This document shows positions 36,601 through 47,479 of a stretch of 64,000 nt of DNA, in pieces. Origin of the DNA: Pterobdella sp. o SKG-2022. Its lineage: Eukaryota > Annelida > Clitellata > Hirudinida > Piscicolidae. The stretch covers positions 4,096,427-4,160,426 of the forward strand of contig OZ038322.1 in NCBI GenBank assembly GCA_964035795.1, read 5' to 3'. The stretch's first letter is position 1. Each line of letters starts with the position of its first letter. A program made the translations under genes and the position numbers. The notes beneath the pieces were generated by a model. The model was not told where the DNA came from, ran no database searches, and was given only the letters and a program-made list of their open reading frames with translations.

Positions 36601-39349
36601 TGTTGATCAAACATTGATGATTTATCCATTCGATTATGACTTTGATGTTTTAAATTTGAAGATAATTTTCTATATTTTCCAGAAATGCCACTAACAACGC
36701 AAAGCTTTGAAGTCGCAGCTCAAAATCAAGACGAAATCGAATGCACTTTCGACACAGAAAACAACATATACTTCAGAAGTGAAATGATTAACTATTTTAT
36801 TAGTGATAAAAAAGGTATTCTGAAAAATTCTTTTCAAAAGCAAGATTATCTTCAAAGTAACAATAATGTTTCGAGTAGTGAACTGGCTAGTCTAGCTTTG
36901 TCCTCCATGGACTTCCGTATTATCACTAATCCCAACTGTGTGTCTAAAGATGATTTCAAAATTAATTCGAACGCTGATAACAACTTCACTTATGTGGATA
37001 ACATAACCACAACTAATGAAGCTACAACTAACCTCAACAACCCGCAAACCACCATTAAAAGAAATTTTAATTATCATCCCAAACGTGACCCTTCCCTCGC
37101 CAATATTTACCTTCCTATTAACAGAAAAAAACTTTCTTTCGGTCGAAATGTCGGCATTGAGGATGGCTCAAGAAAGGATGGCACGATCTCGAATGACCAT
37201 AATGAACTGAAAACTGACAATGACGCTTTGGAGGAGGCTGGAAACAGCGGAACTAAGTTTGAATGTGATCTTTGCTTATGAGTGAATAAGTTAAAAATAT
37301 TTTTCACAGTCTTCAATTCGCTGATGAACAAGAGAACGAAATTGATTCAAAGAAAGATTCGTTTTTTGTTAAGGTTTGTTTATATTAAAAATTATAAGAA
37401 AAAGTTTCATTAATCTGGAAGCGTGTAAAAGGTGTGAATAAATTGTTAAAAAACATGAGTGGAAAAAGTATGTTTAAAATTTCGATTCAAATAAATTTTA
37501 TATTCATTCGATAGAGTCAGTTTTAAATTATAAAAAAATATTTTTTAAAGTTGATTCAGTACGAGTATTTGAAACTGCTCATTCTCAACATCATTATAAT
37601 CATTGTGACATCTTATTCATTGTCTTCGTCATTCCTTCTCTTTCCGTCAACAACGCCCAAATCATCTTTCCAACAAGCATTCTCCAATAAAAAAATACTT
37701 TCCTTAGGGTTGACTGATTTGATGGTTGGTTAAAAGCAATTTTAGTTTTTCGTGAAATTCATGAGCCCCAAAACAAAATGAAATCAACGCTTTATTTAGA
37801 AAAAATTATTTTTTTAATGTGAAAGTTTTGATCATGTTTTTGAATCTACTCTATTCTTTGCAACTAGTTCATTATGATTTAACAATAGCTACAAGCAAAC
37901 GAGTATATTCAAGAACACAAATAAGTTTTATTGAGATACAAAGTTTTTCGTTAACTAAGTAACATTTTCAAGTATTATTTGAAAATGTTACTTAGTTAAC
38001 GAAAATCTTTTTTACCTCAATAAAACTTATTTGTGTTCTTAAATAAACTAGTTCATTATTCTTCCATTTAAAAATACTTAATCGTTTATAATCTCAGCTG
38101 AGTGTTTGTCAAGTTACTTTGATTCCAACTACACGACGTTTCCAAATACTCAAATAATTTCGATTATTGCAGATTCATCCAATAGAAAAAACCTACAAGG
38201 TAGCTCAAAGCATTGTTTTTCAAACAAACCAACGAATCAACAACGTGCAACTTGACTTCTTGAATCAAATTCTGCAAAAAAAAATTTCCAGGATTGATAA
38301 AATGATCAGAATAGCAAACTCAATATTGCAGCAAGAAAAAGAATTACTTTGGAAAGAAAAGACAATTTGGCACGAAAAGGTACTTAAAGAAAGTTACAAC
38401 AGAGATGACAATTTTAATTATTTTGATGGAAAGAAGTTTTTAAAAAAAGACCATTCCGAAAAAGTTAATAGTAAAAACAATGAAAGCAAAAATAACTTGC
38501 TTTTTAACGAGCGTAGCCTTCAAAAAACGTTCCTATCGCCAGCTTTTAATGCATCTTTTCCACCGTTGCCACCAAAATCTTCGCTATTATCATCAATACA
38601 TGCACCCTTATCACCTCAAAACTATTTCCTCCCACCGGTTGATGTCAAAATGCCTGTTTGGTTAGATGCTTATACATTTATATTATGTTGTTTGACTGTA
38701 TTTTTGAAAGTTATCCTTTTTTATATGGAAGCTACTGAAGAGTCATAAATGCCAGTTTGTTTTCAAGCTAATGAGTCGGTTTTTGAAGTTTCAAAATAAA
38801 CATTTTTGAAGTGATTCTGTGGAAGCCACCTATCCAGTGTCTCATTTGAAACTATTTGAATGTATAACTAGTAAAGAGAAATTTTTTACCTTTTCAAAAA
38901 AGCCTAGATTAGTCTATAAAGAAGGTCTAGAAGTTCTTTTTCATTTTTTTTCTATTTTATCGATTTAAAAACCTCAAGTTTTGAACAAACTTAGTATTCC
39001 CTTTTAGGTTTGCAATAATCTTCTTCCGGCTTTGAAAGTCTTTTATAAACAAACTCTCAAAAATTAATTTTTTAATTAAGGAAATTTTATTTCAGTGTTT
39101 TCGAAAATGAAAATTGTATTCTTAGTTACAATTCTAATTTTAAAACACAGTTTTACTTACAAATTTATTGTATAATTTTTCAGGCATAACTTTACGGAGA
39201 AACGGACGAAAATACAAAAGACTTTGGAATCTTCCCTTATTGAGCTACATGGCATCTTCGACTCCATACTCGACTCAATAACTCTTTTTTGCTTGTTGTC
39301 AATATTCTTAAAAGTTGTTTGTGGTGTTTTGGATTATTACGATGACTAA
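27671..39349 (+). CDS. Large multi-pass membrane protein, family not recognised
   Basis: Eighteen exons join without any phase conflict: 27671-27790, 29078-29112, 29244-29315, 30066-30160, 30888-32163, 32494-32543, 33055-33196, 33254-33521, 33796-34299, 34488-34629, 34711-34897, 34986-35101, 35164-35411, 35500-35868, 36683-37256, 37310-37373, 37551-37724 and 38173-38748. An alternative last exon is 39184-39349. The spliced frame gives at least 1669 residues; the 5' end is missing. The N-terminal roughly 820 residues hold a Cys-rich patch (EECKLCTQSCA, CLACCVHQKCRKDC), a long Lys/Asn-rich low-complexity stretch and a beta-rich segment. Five membrane segments follow near residues 825-850, 872-895, 1168-1187, 1428-1450 and 1642-1663. 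Charged helical loops lie between TM2-TM3 and TM4-TM5. Basic residues after TM1 and TM3 suggest an outside N-terminus. The number and order of membrane segments resemble prominins, but no prominin sequence signature is visible, so no function is claimed. Confidence 0.6.
33598..33768 (+). mobile_element. tRNA-derived SINE, tail type A
   Basis: A degenerate tRNA-like head (box A near 33612, ATAGAGCATTAGACTAATTA; box B GGTTTGATCCTGTG; GGGCCGAC at the head end) is followed by a tail of about 85 bp ending in GCGTTTTATAAATAGCAC. The tail matches the copy at 57600-57764. It sits in the intron between exons 33254-33521 and 33796-34299 of the membrane-protein gene. Confidence 0.7.
37913..38041. repeat. 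Hairpin (foldback) element, copy 2, near-perfect palindrome
   Basis: About 60 bp at 37913-37972 is the near-exact reverse complement of 37982-38041 (arms begin AAGAACACAAATAAG and end CTTATTTGTGTTCTT). The arm core is TTCGTTAACTAAGTAACATT. The direct repeat AACTAGTTCATTAT occurs on both sides (37862-37875 and 38048-38061), suggesting a target-site duplication. It lies in the last large intron of the membrane-protein gene. Confidence 0.8.
38795..38800 (+). terminator. Polyadenylation signal AATAAA after the first terminal exon
   Basis: A canonical hexamer 47 bp after the stop at 38746-38748, consistent with use of exon 38173-38748 as a last exon. Confidence 0.45.
39184..39349 (+). CDS. Alternative terminal exon of the membrane-protein gene
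   Basis: After a TTTTCAG acceptor the frame (phase 2 entry) reads NFTEKRTKIQKTLESSL, then LDSITLFCLLSIFLKVV, and stops at 39347-39349. Its end resembles the end of exon 38173-38748 (LDAYTFILCCLTVFLKVI): both place LD before a membrane segment with FLKV and stop shortly after. A possible phase-2 donor inside the earlier exon (TG|GTTAGA at about 38662) would let this exon replace the first tail. Whether it is alternative splicing or a decayed tail duplication cannot be told from sequence. Confidence 0.45.
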
Positions 39350-39890
39350 CCAATTTTCAAGCGCATAAGCTTTGTTCAATCATTTGGGAACTGCTATATT
39401 TTTAGAGCCCAGATTCAAACGTATATTTTTGAAATTTATCTTTTAAAATTTTATACTTGCGACAAAGTTGAAAATACTAAAAATAATTATGAATTCAAAA
39501 ATTGATTTTAATATCAATCTATTAGACTTATGCTCACCTGCAACATACACAATTTGATGTTTGGCGTTGAATAAATGATATTGATGAATATTTATCCTCA
39601 ATTTGAATGGGTTTTGCACCATTTATTTCAAAAATATTATTAATATTTTTAAATATTAAATTTTCAAAATGAAAAAAAAAATTAGCATTAGTTTTGACAG
39701 CAAAAAGTTTTATGACAGAAATTGTGATAACCAATCAATTTCTGGCTATGATAGCGAATCAAATTGATCAAATAAAATTATTAAATTCACTGAAATTTTT
39801 TCAAAAATATTTAATACAATAATTTTTAATTTTATTATTTCCATATTCTATGCTTTAAAATTTAAAAAATTTTTGTGCTATATTGTTTTA

Positions 39891-40060
39891 GAGGTCGGCC
39901 CCTATAGCTCAGTGGTTGAGCATTAGAGTAATTATCTAAAGATACCGGGCTCGTTCCCGCGTGAGCCGACAATAAGTAACCCACATAGAATAGCGCCCTG
40001 TGGAACCGATCAATTGTGCAACCGAAACCCCATCGATCAAATAGTCGACATATTTATGGA
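39891..40060 (+). mobile_element. tRNA-derived SINE, tail type B
   Basis: The best-preserved head: TATAGCTCAGTGGTTGAGCA (box A region) and CGGGCTCGTTCCCGCG (box B region) between complementary ends GTCGGCC and GAGCCGAC. The anticodon position reads AAT in the loop CTAATTA of sister copies, suggesting descent from tRNA-Ile. The tail (CGCCCTGTGGAACCG, then AAACCCCATCGATCAAA) matches the minus-strand copy at 51168-51325, not the type A tail. It lies just beyond the membrane-protein gene. Confidence 0.75.
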
Positions 40061-41100
40061 CTTATATCTAGAAAGCAAGAAACCTTTGGTGAGCTAACGT
40101 AGGCTCTTCATATCCAGCTATATAGAATATTTTAGAAATCCCGAATAATCGGAAAATTACAAGCAATCTATCAATATATGAAATTCTCAAATCTTCCTGT
40201 AATGATAATGTTTGAACTAATATGAATAAATATATTCTCGAACCTTCTAGCAATTAAATTAAGTAAATAATTGTTAATATTTCTCATAGCTTAGTATAGA
40301 TAATCAATTCAAAAAACCGAATTTTTAAAAAAATGCATCTGACACCTTGATTAGTTTGATAAATTTTTCAATAATTTATCTCTTTTTTTACCATTTCATA
40401 AAGGTTTCATTTATTTCTTCGTATAAATAAAAGATTCATTACGTACTAATGAAATACTTACAACACGATGGAAAGAGGAGACAATTATCAGATTCTATGA
40501 ATTACAGTTTTAACTACCCAATTTTCATTATGATTTTGAATTTGATACGCCTTATTTAAATAACTGATAAACATTTTTTTCAAGTAAGAAACGAATGAAA
40601 TCGAAAAAATTTTTTATTAACTCAACAATAAAAAAAGTATTTTGTAAAGATCAATTGAAAATTTCTAATTTTAGATAAGTTGGAAGTACTCAAATGAAGC
40701 ATTATGAAGGATGTCTTTTTGAATGATTATTTGTTCCGCCAAAGACTAATACGTCATATATTATATATTGAAAGGGGTTGTTTTAAAAAGGTCTAAAACT
40801 GCTCATTTTTATCTAAAACTCAACAAAGGAGCTGGAACTCAATTCTGTACTTAGTATCACCCATCAGAATTCAAGAAAGTGAAAACTTATTCGGCTTTCA
40901 TGAAATAACAAAAAGAAAGGTTTGCATCTGCGAAAATACAAGTAATCCCAATGACATTTTCATAAAATTTTTGAAGTTCTATCGAATTTTCTTTTTTTTT
41001 TTAATTTTTTTGCTTTTAATGATAACAATTTTGTTTTTTATTTTATTCCCAACTTTTTTTTTAATTAAAACTCAATGCTTCAAAAAAATCAAAATTATAT
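40061..41100. other. Gene-free interval
   Basis: Nothing is recognised except a minus-strand AATAAA near 41038-41046 that suits the small secreted-peptide gene. Confidence 0.45.
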
Positions 41101-41126
41101 TTATAACGTTGATGTTTTCAGTTTTA

Positions 41127-41628
41127 TCATAAAAGGCCAGTTCCATTGGATGAATCGGAGCTGTTCCCAGGCTTACACCAACCCAGTTTCTTGCCTTTCC
41201 CATTAACCTGCTATTCACAAGATCATGAAAAAATGAAATACTCAGACGTTCTATGACATTTAAACACTATCATAATATTGATACGAGTCATTACCTCTGC
41301 GAAGTTTTTGTCATTCCCAACACCATTTTGACCATTGATGCATCCTTGGCTATCATCTGCATCTGTTAAGCATGACGATTTTAGTTGTTGTACTTTTCAT
41401 ATAAATCTAGATTTGAAATTTTTTTATAATTAGTAAAGCATGAGCGAGATATAGGGAGTAACTAACCCGTGGGCTGGTAGACAACCATCAGAAGGGCAAA
41501 TACGCATGCTAATATAATACAAGTCTTCATTGTCGTTTACTTGAATCTGCAATTGATAAAATAATTTATGATCATCATTTATGCTAAAAAATAATAACCT
41601 ACGAAAAGTTTTTGAAATAAGAAACTTG
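41127..41628 (-). CDS. Small secreted peptide, 71 residues, two cysteines
   Basis: A complete gene model on the minus strand. It has a non-coding exon from about 41628 to 41599, a second exon 41546-41467 with ATG at 41530-41528, then 41362-41295, then 41210-41127 with its stop at 41129-41127. All introns are GT/AG and phases agree (1, then 0). The product starts with a strong signal peptide (MKTCIILACVFALLMVVYQ) and continues with an acidic start (DADDSQ). The mature part is rich in Gly, Asn and Ser, with only two cysteines, Cys29 (QGCING) and Cys56 (LGWCKPG), and a KGKK basic patch at 49-52. The third acceptor is a TAGCAG tandem, so Gln45 may be skipped. A TATA box and a polyadenylation signal flank it. 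I do not recognise the family; a disulfide-looped hormone-like or defence peptide is possible but unproven. Confidence 0.65.
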
Positions 41629-41651
41629 GTAAGAAGAGAGGATAAAAGTGG

Positions 41652-41659
41652 TTTATATA
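41652..41659 (-). promoter_or_regulatory. TATA box of the small secreted-peptide gene
   Basis: The minus strand reads CTATATAAACC about 25-30 bp upstream of the inferred first, non-coding exon. Confidence 0.5.
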
Positions 41660-41699
41660 GGCTTTTGTTATTGGTTTTCTAACAACAATTGATCTGAAA

Positions 41700-42650
41700 A
41701 ATCATTATCACAATATAATTGATCAGTTTTATCAAAAAACAGGTTGTTTAGGTGAAAGCAAAATTGATAAAATTTCAACTTAATAGAAAATTGATAATTA
41801 TAGATAGAATATTATTCGATATCATTCTTTTATCATTATTTGAAAAACATTGAAAAAGGACTTTTTTCCAAGTCTTTGTTAGTTTTGCATAATACTTGGT
41901 TTACTTTCTTGTGAAGGTAAGTTATATTCACGAAAATGCTACATTCAAGTTCATGTGGTAATTATAATACATTTCATAATTATCAAGTTTGCACTCAAAT
42001 AATGCTTTTCCTTCATAACATATTCAACTATGAAAGATGCATGAAAGGTTATGTGAATGAATATTTTTACTTTTACATCTTTTCAAAAACAGTGAAGTTA
42101 TTCATGATGGGCATGGAGACATGACCAATTTGATATTCAACTTGATAAGTTCAGTTGGTATAAAGTATGAGTGACTATTTTTTTTGGATATCACCTTCAT
42201 TTTTGCTCTGTTAAAATGCAAAGTTTCTTAATTTTTCAATGATTTTCAAAATCATTTGTTCTCTTTTTGACCATTTTATTTATTCACTCAATTTTATTGT
42301 TTATAATTTCTTGAATAAATTGAAACAAAAAGTCTTTGTTATATTTTTTTTTGTATAAATTCATGAAACAAATAATTAATTTCCATCTCACAAACGAAAT
42401 TATATGAATTTTTCTAGTCCCACTCCAAAGTTCGAGCAATCGATCCGGTCACCCAATATCCCATTGTTTATGAAAATTTTTATCTTATGTTAGTTTAGTA
42501 TAATTAATTGACTCAAATCTGTTCTTAATTGCGAAGTATATTATAATGATGTTTAACCCAGGGAGTTTCAAGATCCCTTGATATTGCTGAGAAGGCTATA
42601 ATAAAATAGAGAATTATAGAAACTTAATATTCTTGAAAAAAAATTTTTTT
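41700..42650. other. Gene-free interval
   Basis: AT-rich; no exon, RNA gene or repeat supported. Confidence 0.4.
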
Positions 42651-42654
42651 CAAC

Positions 42655-42790
42655 TTCTTTGCGAAATCCTTCAGTGTTCTAACCCTACTTAAACCTTACG
42701 GCAAGCTGTTCCACAAACTTGGACCTTCAATGTCAAACCTAAGCTTTTCGATTCTAGTTGTTAATTTTATGTTAAATCTAAAAAATAACT
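42655..42790 (-). mobile_element. LINE C-terminal fragment
   Basis: The minus strand reads RIEKLRFDIEGPSLWNSLP followed by LKDFAKKLK, the typical C-terminal tail of CR1/L2-like LINEs. It lies directly beyond the (AAT)n tail of another LINE, so one LINE landed in or beside the 3' end of an older one. Confidence 0.6.
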
Positions 42791-42865
42791 CAAAATATCA
42801 AAAAACTATCTCAAAATAATTGAATTAGAAAAATATTAATTTCCATATCAACTCAATCAAAAAAA

Positions 42866-43118
<253 letters not shown>

Positions 43119-43138
43119 TGTAGGGCGCACAGTTTGCA

Positions 43139-44470
43139 AACAAGGTTTGCTGCAGAGGCGCTGCTCTAATCAGAAGGGCTATGAGAGAGAAATTTGGTTA
43201 TAAAGATGCGTCTTTAAACGCTTGCGAAAAACTTTAAGAGAAGGTGAAAGACGGAGATTAAGTGGAAGAGAATTCCATAAGTGAGGGGCGATATGCGAGA
43301 AGGAGCGATATAAAAAAGGGTTAGAAGAGACAGGCTGATGTAGCCATAAACCAGAGTTCGAAGACCTGAGAGACTCAAGAGTCTGTCTAATGGAAAGACG
43401 GTCATATAAATAAGCCGGCTGATTAAAATATAAGGTGTTAGCGGTGAGCCATAGCAACTTGAACTGGGCTCTTAGTGCGACCAGCAGCCAATGAAGGCGA
43501 TCGAGACAAGTGCGAGATGAAGAGTAGTAGTCGGCTTGAAGAACGGTTTTAGCAGCACGATTTTGGAGATTGCAACTTAGAAATAAGACAGTTCGGGAGT
43601 CGAGAAAGAAGGGAGTTACAGTAATCAATCCTTGAAAGAACTAAAGAGATGATCAGAGCAACGGCAGTGTCAAAGGGTAGGAACTTGCGTGCCTGTCTGA
43701 TCGCATGGAGATGAAAGTTGGATGCTTGTATGACCTGAGAGACAAAGTGTGTAAAGTTGAGTCTAGAATCAAGAGTTACACCTAGTATCTTCTGTTTGGA
43801 CGTTACGGAAAGAGAAGTGCCGTCAAAGATAACTTCAGTGGGAAGATTGGATTTGGAAAGGAGTATGGGACTGCCGGAAAACATCACTTCGCTTTTTAAG
43901 GATTCAACATGAGGTGATTGTTAGAAAACCAAAGATTGAGCTCAGTGATGCATTCAGATATCTTAGTGAGACTGGGATGAGGATCAAGGTAAGAGGCGCC
44001 TGTAAAGAGAGTAATATCATCAGCAAACTGATGATATAGAACGTCGTGCTTTTGTATGATCTCGCTAATAGGAGAAGTATAAAGAGAAAAGAGTATAGGC
44101 CCAAGAACAGAACCTTGAGGAACACCAAAACGAAGGGAGACAGGGGTAGAAGAAGAGCAGCTTATTTTAACAAATTGCTTGCGTTAGGAGAGAGGACTGA
44201 AACCAGGATAAAGCAATGCCAGAAATATGAAAGTAGTCTTCAAGGATATGCAGCATATTTGGATGATTAATGGTGTCAAAAGCTGCTGAAATATCTAAAG
44301 ACACTAAGACGGCCGCAGACCCGGTAGCACAGATATTGCGGAGGCTGTCAGTGATGTACAAAAGAGCAGTTTCCGTTGAGTGATGAGAGCGATACGCCGA
44401 CTGGAAAAGGTTGAAGTTACGCAGTTCAGAAACATGAGAGGATAGTCTCTTGAGAACAACCCTTTCTAAA
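43139..44470 (-). mobile_element. CR1/L2-like LINE, 3' half
   Basis: The minus-strand frames give, in order: AYRSHHSTETALLYITDSL and LVSLDISAAFDTINH (44380-44250); GVPQGSVLGP (about 44130); FADDITLF (about 44000); KQKILGVTLDSRLNF and ISLVLSRIDYCNSLL (43790-43620); then NRAAKTVLQADYY and HLWNSLPLNLR, ending near 43180. These are the reverse-transcriptase motifs and C-terminus of the CR1/L2 group. A few frameshifts interrupt it. It is among the better-preserved repeats in the window and its 5' part is missing. Confidence 0.85.
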
Positions 44471-44479
44471 AATATCGTT

Positions 44480-45990
44480 TCAAAAATAACAATAAAAGAA
44501 TAATAAGAATTATGTTTATGATTATAGGTAATAAAAAAAATATTTTTATAAATTTATTTTCAACCCATCAAACTCCAAGAATAACCCTAAAGAAACGGAT
44601 GTGGAAGCAAAGGGTATAGCAAGGAGTCACGTGTATGCACCGAGGTTGAAGGGTGCATAAATGAAGTTCAACACTTACCTCCTCTCAGATTGCAGGAAAA
44701 ACTCATGGATGGAACTAATTTGATTTGATCTCGGTGGGATAGTTTTAGCGTAATATTCACTTTGATGACTCACAGTTAGTTACAAACAAGGCAGGTTATC
44801 TTTTATTATATCATATATTTTATTGCTCAACTAATTTAGTTTGATAGTATTTTTTGAAAAGTATATAATGTAAATTCATCATCGGTTTGAGTGTCAATTT
44901 GAATATTTTTAGTAACAAGTTTTTATTTGTGGGTAAAATTATTTATTTTCACAAGTTGAAATTACATTAACTGATGCCTCCGTATTTTTTTTATTTTCGA
45001 GTTCCCCACACCTTGTTCATTATTTCTTGATGAAGATTTATCATTTTAATGAACCACTGACTATAAATTCAAACAAATTCATATAAAATGAAATTAAAAA
45101 GGAAATTATAGAAACTTTAAAAACTTGTATGTGAGTTCACTTTTTGTTTTCTTTTAGGTTTAAAAACCATATGATTTTTGATATTTGTTTTTTTTTTATT
45201 CCATCAGAAAATTGATTATACCAAAAGTGATGACGAAATCAAACACTTCACGAATAAAATATTTCATTGAAACGTTAACCACATCTGAAACTTTAAAAAA
45301 TTAGTGAAAAACTTTTTCGAAATAAATAGCGTATAGCTGAAAAATCTTTATTCTATCACTTGATGTTAGTTTAGTTATTCTAAATAATATTTTATAAGGG
45401 ATACCAACCACCATAGACGTTGACAGTATTATGCCAAAAAACTTGTTTTTCAAAACTTTTAAACAGATTTTTTTCATAAAAACAAGTCAAGTGCATGTAT
45501 TTGTCTCAAATAAAAAAATGGATATAATACTTTGTTCCTAACCTTCAAACATGAACTTGAAATTTTCTTACTTCTACCACATATTTTCAAACCTTACTTT
45601 TTCAAATATCATTCTACATTAAACCAGTTTATGAGTTTGAAAATAGCATTAACATATATTACCAACAGTGATAGAGAGCCAAAGAAGGTCTAACATGGAG
45701 AAGTTATGAGCCCTAAATGAGCCCATCTTCTATGCAGAGCCTCTTACAAGGTTTTCTTTATCATTTTTATCAATTTTCAAAAAAATACATGGTATTTATT
45801 CAATATATTTTATCCATTTTTTTCTTTCTTTATCAAAAAAAATCTTATTTTTTTTTTGAAAAGTTGAATTTTTTAAAAATTCTTAAGTTTTTAAAAAATC
45901 CAAAATTCACTCAACATCAAAAATTTACTTCATAACACCACTCCATATCAACCATCAGTAAATACAGCCACTCAAAGAATAGCCCACAAT
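44480..45990. other. Gene-free interval
   Basis: AT-rich; no supported feature apart from weak open frames in poly-T tracts. Confidence 0.4.
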
Positions 45991-45993
45991 CAG

Positions 45994-47459
45994 GTGTTTA
46001 GCATATGCAAGATGGAAAATGAGCTGAATGAGTTAGCAATCAACAGGTTTACTCCAAATCAACTTTTGTTCCTCCAAAAGCAATGCAAACTGTCTGTTTA
46101 TGACCAGTCTGTGGAGGTTTGTTTGTACTCTAATAAGTTTTATTGACTTATAATTTAAACTAGTTTCACAAAAAAAAATGAAATGAAATTTTAAATACAT
46201 TGGAAGATAAACCTTACAAATAAACATATAATATATAAATGCAAAACAGTATGTCAAGATTTTCAGTGATCTTGGAGATAAATTCTGAATTCTTGGGCAT
46301 AACATCAAAAAGCACCTACATCCTAGCGTTCAGATCTGTTAGTTGGTGGGGCTGCTGCCCTTTCAGGGTACAAATCTAAACTTTTCCTTGTCTTTCAGTA
46401 ATTCTTTGGGCTTACTAATTTTAGCTTGTTTTAAGATACTTTTTTTGGAAGACCCACACAGACTATTCCATCAGTCTGCTCCCATCTGGGTTCTCAAGAC
46501 AAGTTCTTTATATGCAAAAAAAACATCTTAGGACCAACATTAACAGCCTAAAGATGAAGCTAGGATATGTTTCTAACCTACACAGCGGAACATGGAGGTA
46601 ATGAAAAAAAAATTCAGAGCTCAAGCAACCACAAATAAAGCTAAAGTTCAGGTGGCTTTAACTGAAAGATCTCGTTTGAGATTCATTCAATTTTTGTTCA
46701 ACTCTGATTAAAATCAAGTTTCAAATAGGTTTTTTATATGAGTTTTATTTTGCTTATTTTCAATCCACACAGCCACTTTTTTTCAGACAACTCACTATCA
46801 CAACCTATCTTAAGCTCCACATCATAATTCAATAAATAGATATATAGCTTTACTTAATTCTTAATCATCAGATGCACAAAAAAAACAGAAAAAGCTGCAT
46901 ACAGAAGCGCACAATAAGCTTTGAAAATATCAAAAACACAGACACTCATGTGACTCATTGACCAACCCACCACAGGCAGGCTCCACAGGGGAGCATCAGG
47001 AGAAAAGACCACCACTTCATATATCAACTCTTTCAATGGCTACCTCAACAAACAGTGGGAATTTTTTAAAAATATTTATAAAAAATAAGCTATTTTTTGA
47101 TAACTGTTAACTTAACATTGTATCTTCATTGGGTTTAAAATTTAATAATTTAAAAAAAAAGTAATTGTTTAATACTGCAAATTATTTGAACACTAAAGAT
47201 AATTTTATTAAGTACAAAGCTTTTCGTTAACAAAGTAACATTATCAAGTACTTAATAAAATTACCTTTAGTGTTCAAATAATTTGCAGTATTTACTTTGG
47301 CTAAAGAAGATAATTATTTAATAATTTTTTTCAGAAAAATTGTATCCATCAGATGGCTTAAAGTTCTATAGAAGCGTGATTAATGTGATTTTGTGTGCAG
47401 AGGATTCTGATGTGTTTATCAGACCAGAGTATATCGAAAAAGTCGACTTTTTGACTTAG
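45994..47459 (+). CDS. Two exons of an unrecognised gene
   Basis: Exon 45994-46116 (acceptor CAATCAG, donor GTTTGT, phase 0 to 0) encodes a helical segment: KMENELNELAINRFTPNQ then LLFLQKQCKLSVYDQ. A last exon at 47335-47459 (acceptor TTTTTTTCAG, phase 1 entry) encodes YPSDGLKFYRSVINVILCAE and ends IRPEYIEKVDFLT before TAG; AATAAA follows at about 47472. The phases do not join directly, so at least one middle exon is missing. A candidate lies near 46975-47070 (INSFNGYLNKQW) but could not be fitted. No family was recognised. The stop at 47459 makes it a different gene from the ubiquitin ligase that begins 2 kb further on. Confidence 0.35.
47170..47292. repeat. Hairpin element, copy 3
   Basis: Arms of about 45 bp (47171-47214 and 47248-47292) are near-perfect inverted copies, beginning AATACTGCAAATTATTTGAA. 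The loop holds TTTTCGTTAACAAAGTAACATTATCAA, the same core as in the hairpin at 37913-38041. It lies directly before the last exon at 47335. Confidence 0.75.
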
Positions 47460-47479
47460 TTTATAATAGCTTGTAATAA

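Noticed and set aside
27671..39349. Assignment to the prominin family
   Set aside because: Only the number and order of membrane segments agree. The Cys-rich TM1-TM2 loop and other family motifs are not seen, so the name was not used.
39895..39975. Functional tRNA gene
   Set aside because: The head is tRNA-like, but stems are mismatched and it carries a SINE tail shared with another copy; it is one of several dispersed copies.
46854..47036. Hydrophobic minus-strand frame as a small membrane protein
   Set aside because: No splice, promoter or family support, and the opposite strand has a more plausible exon fragment (INSFNGYLNKQW).
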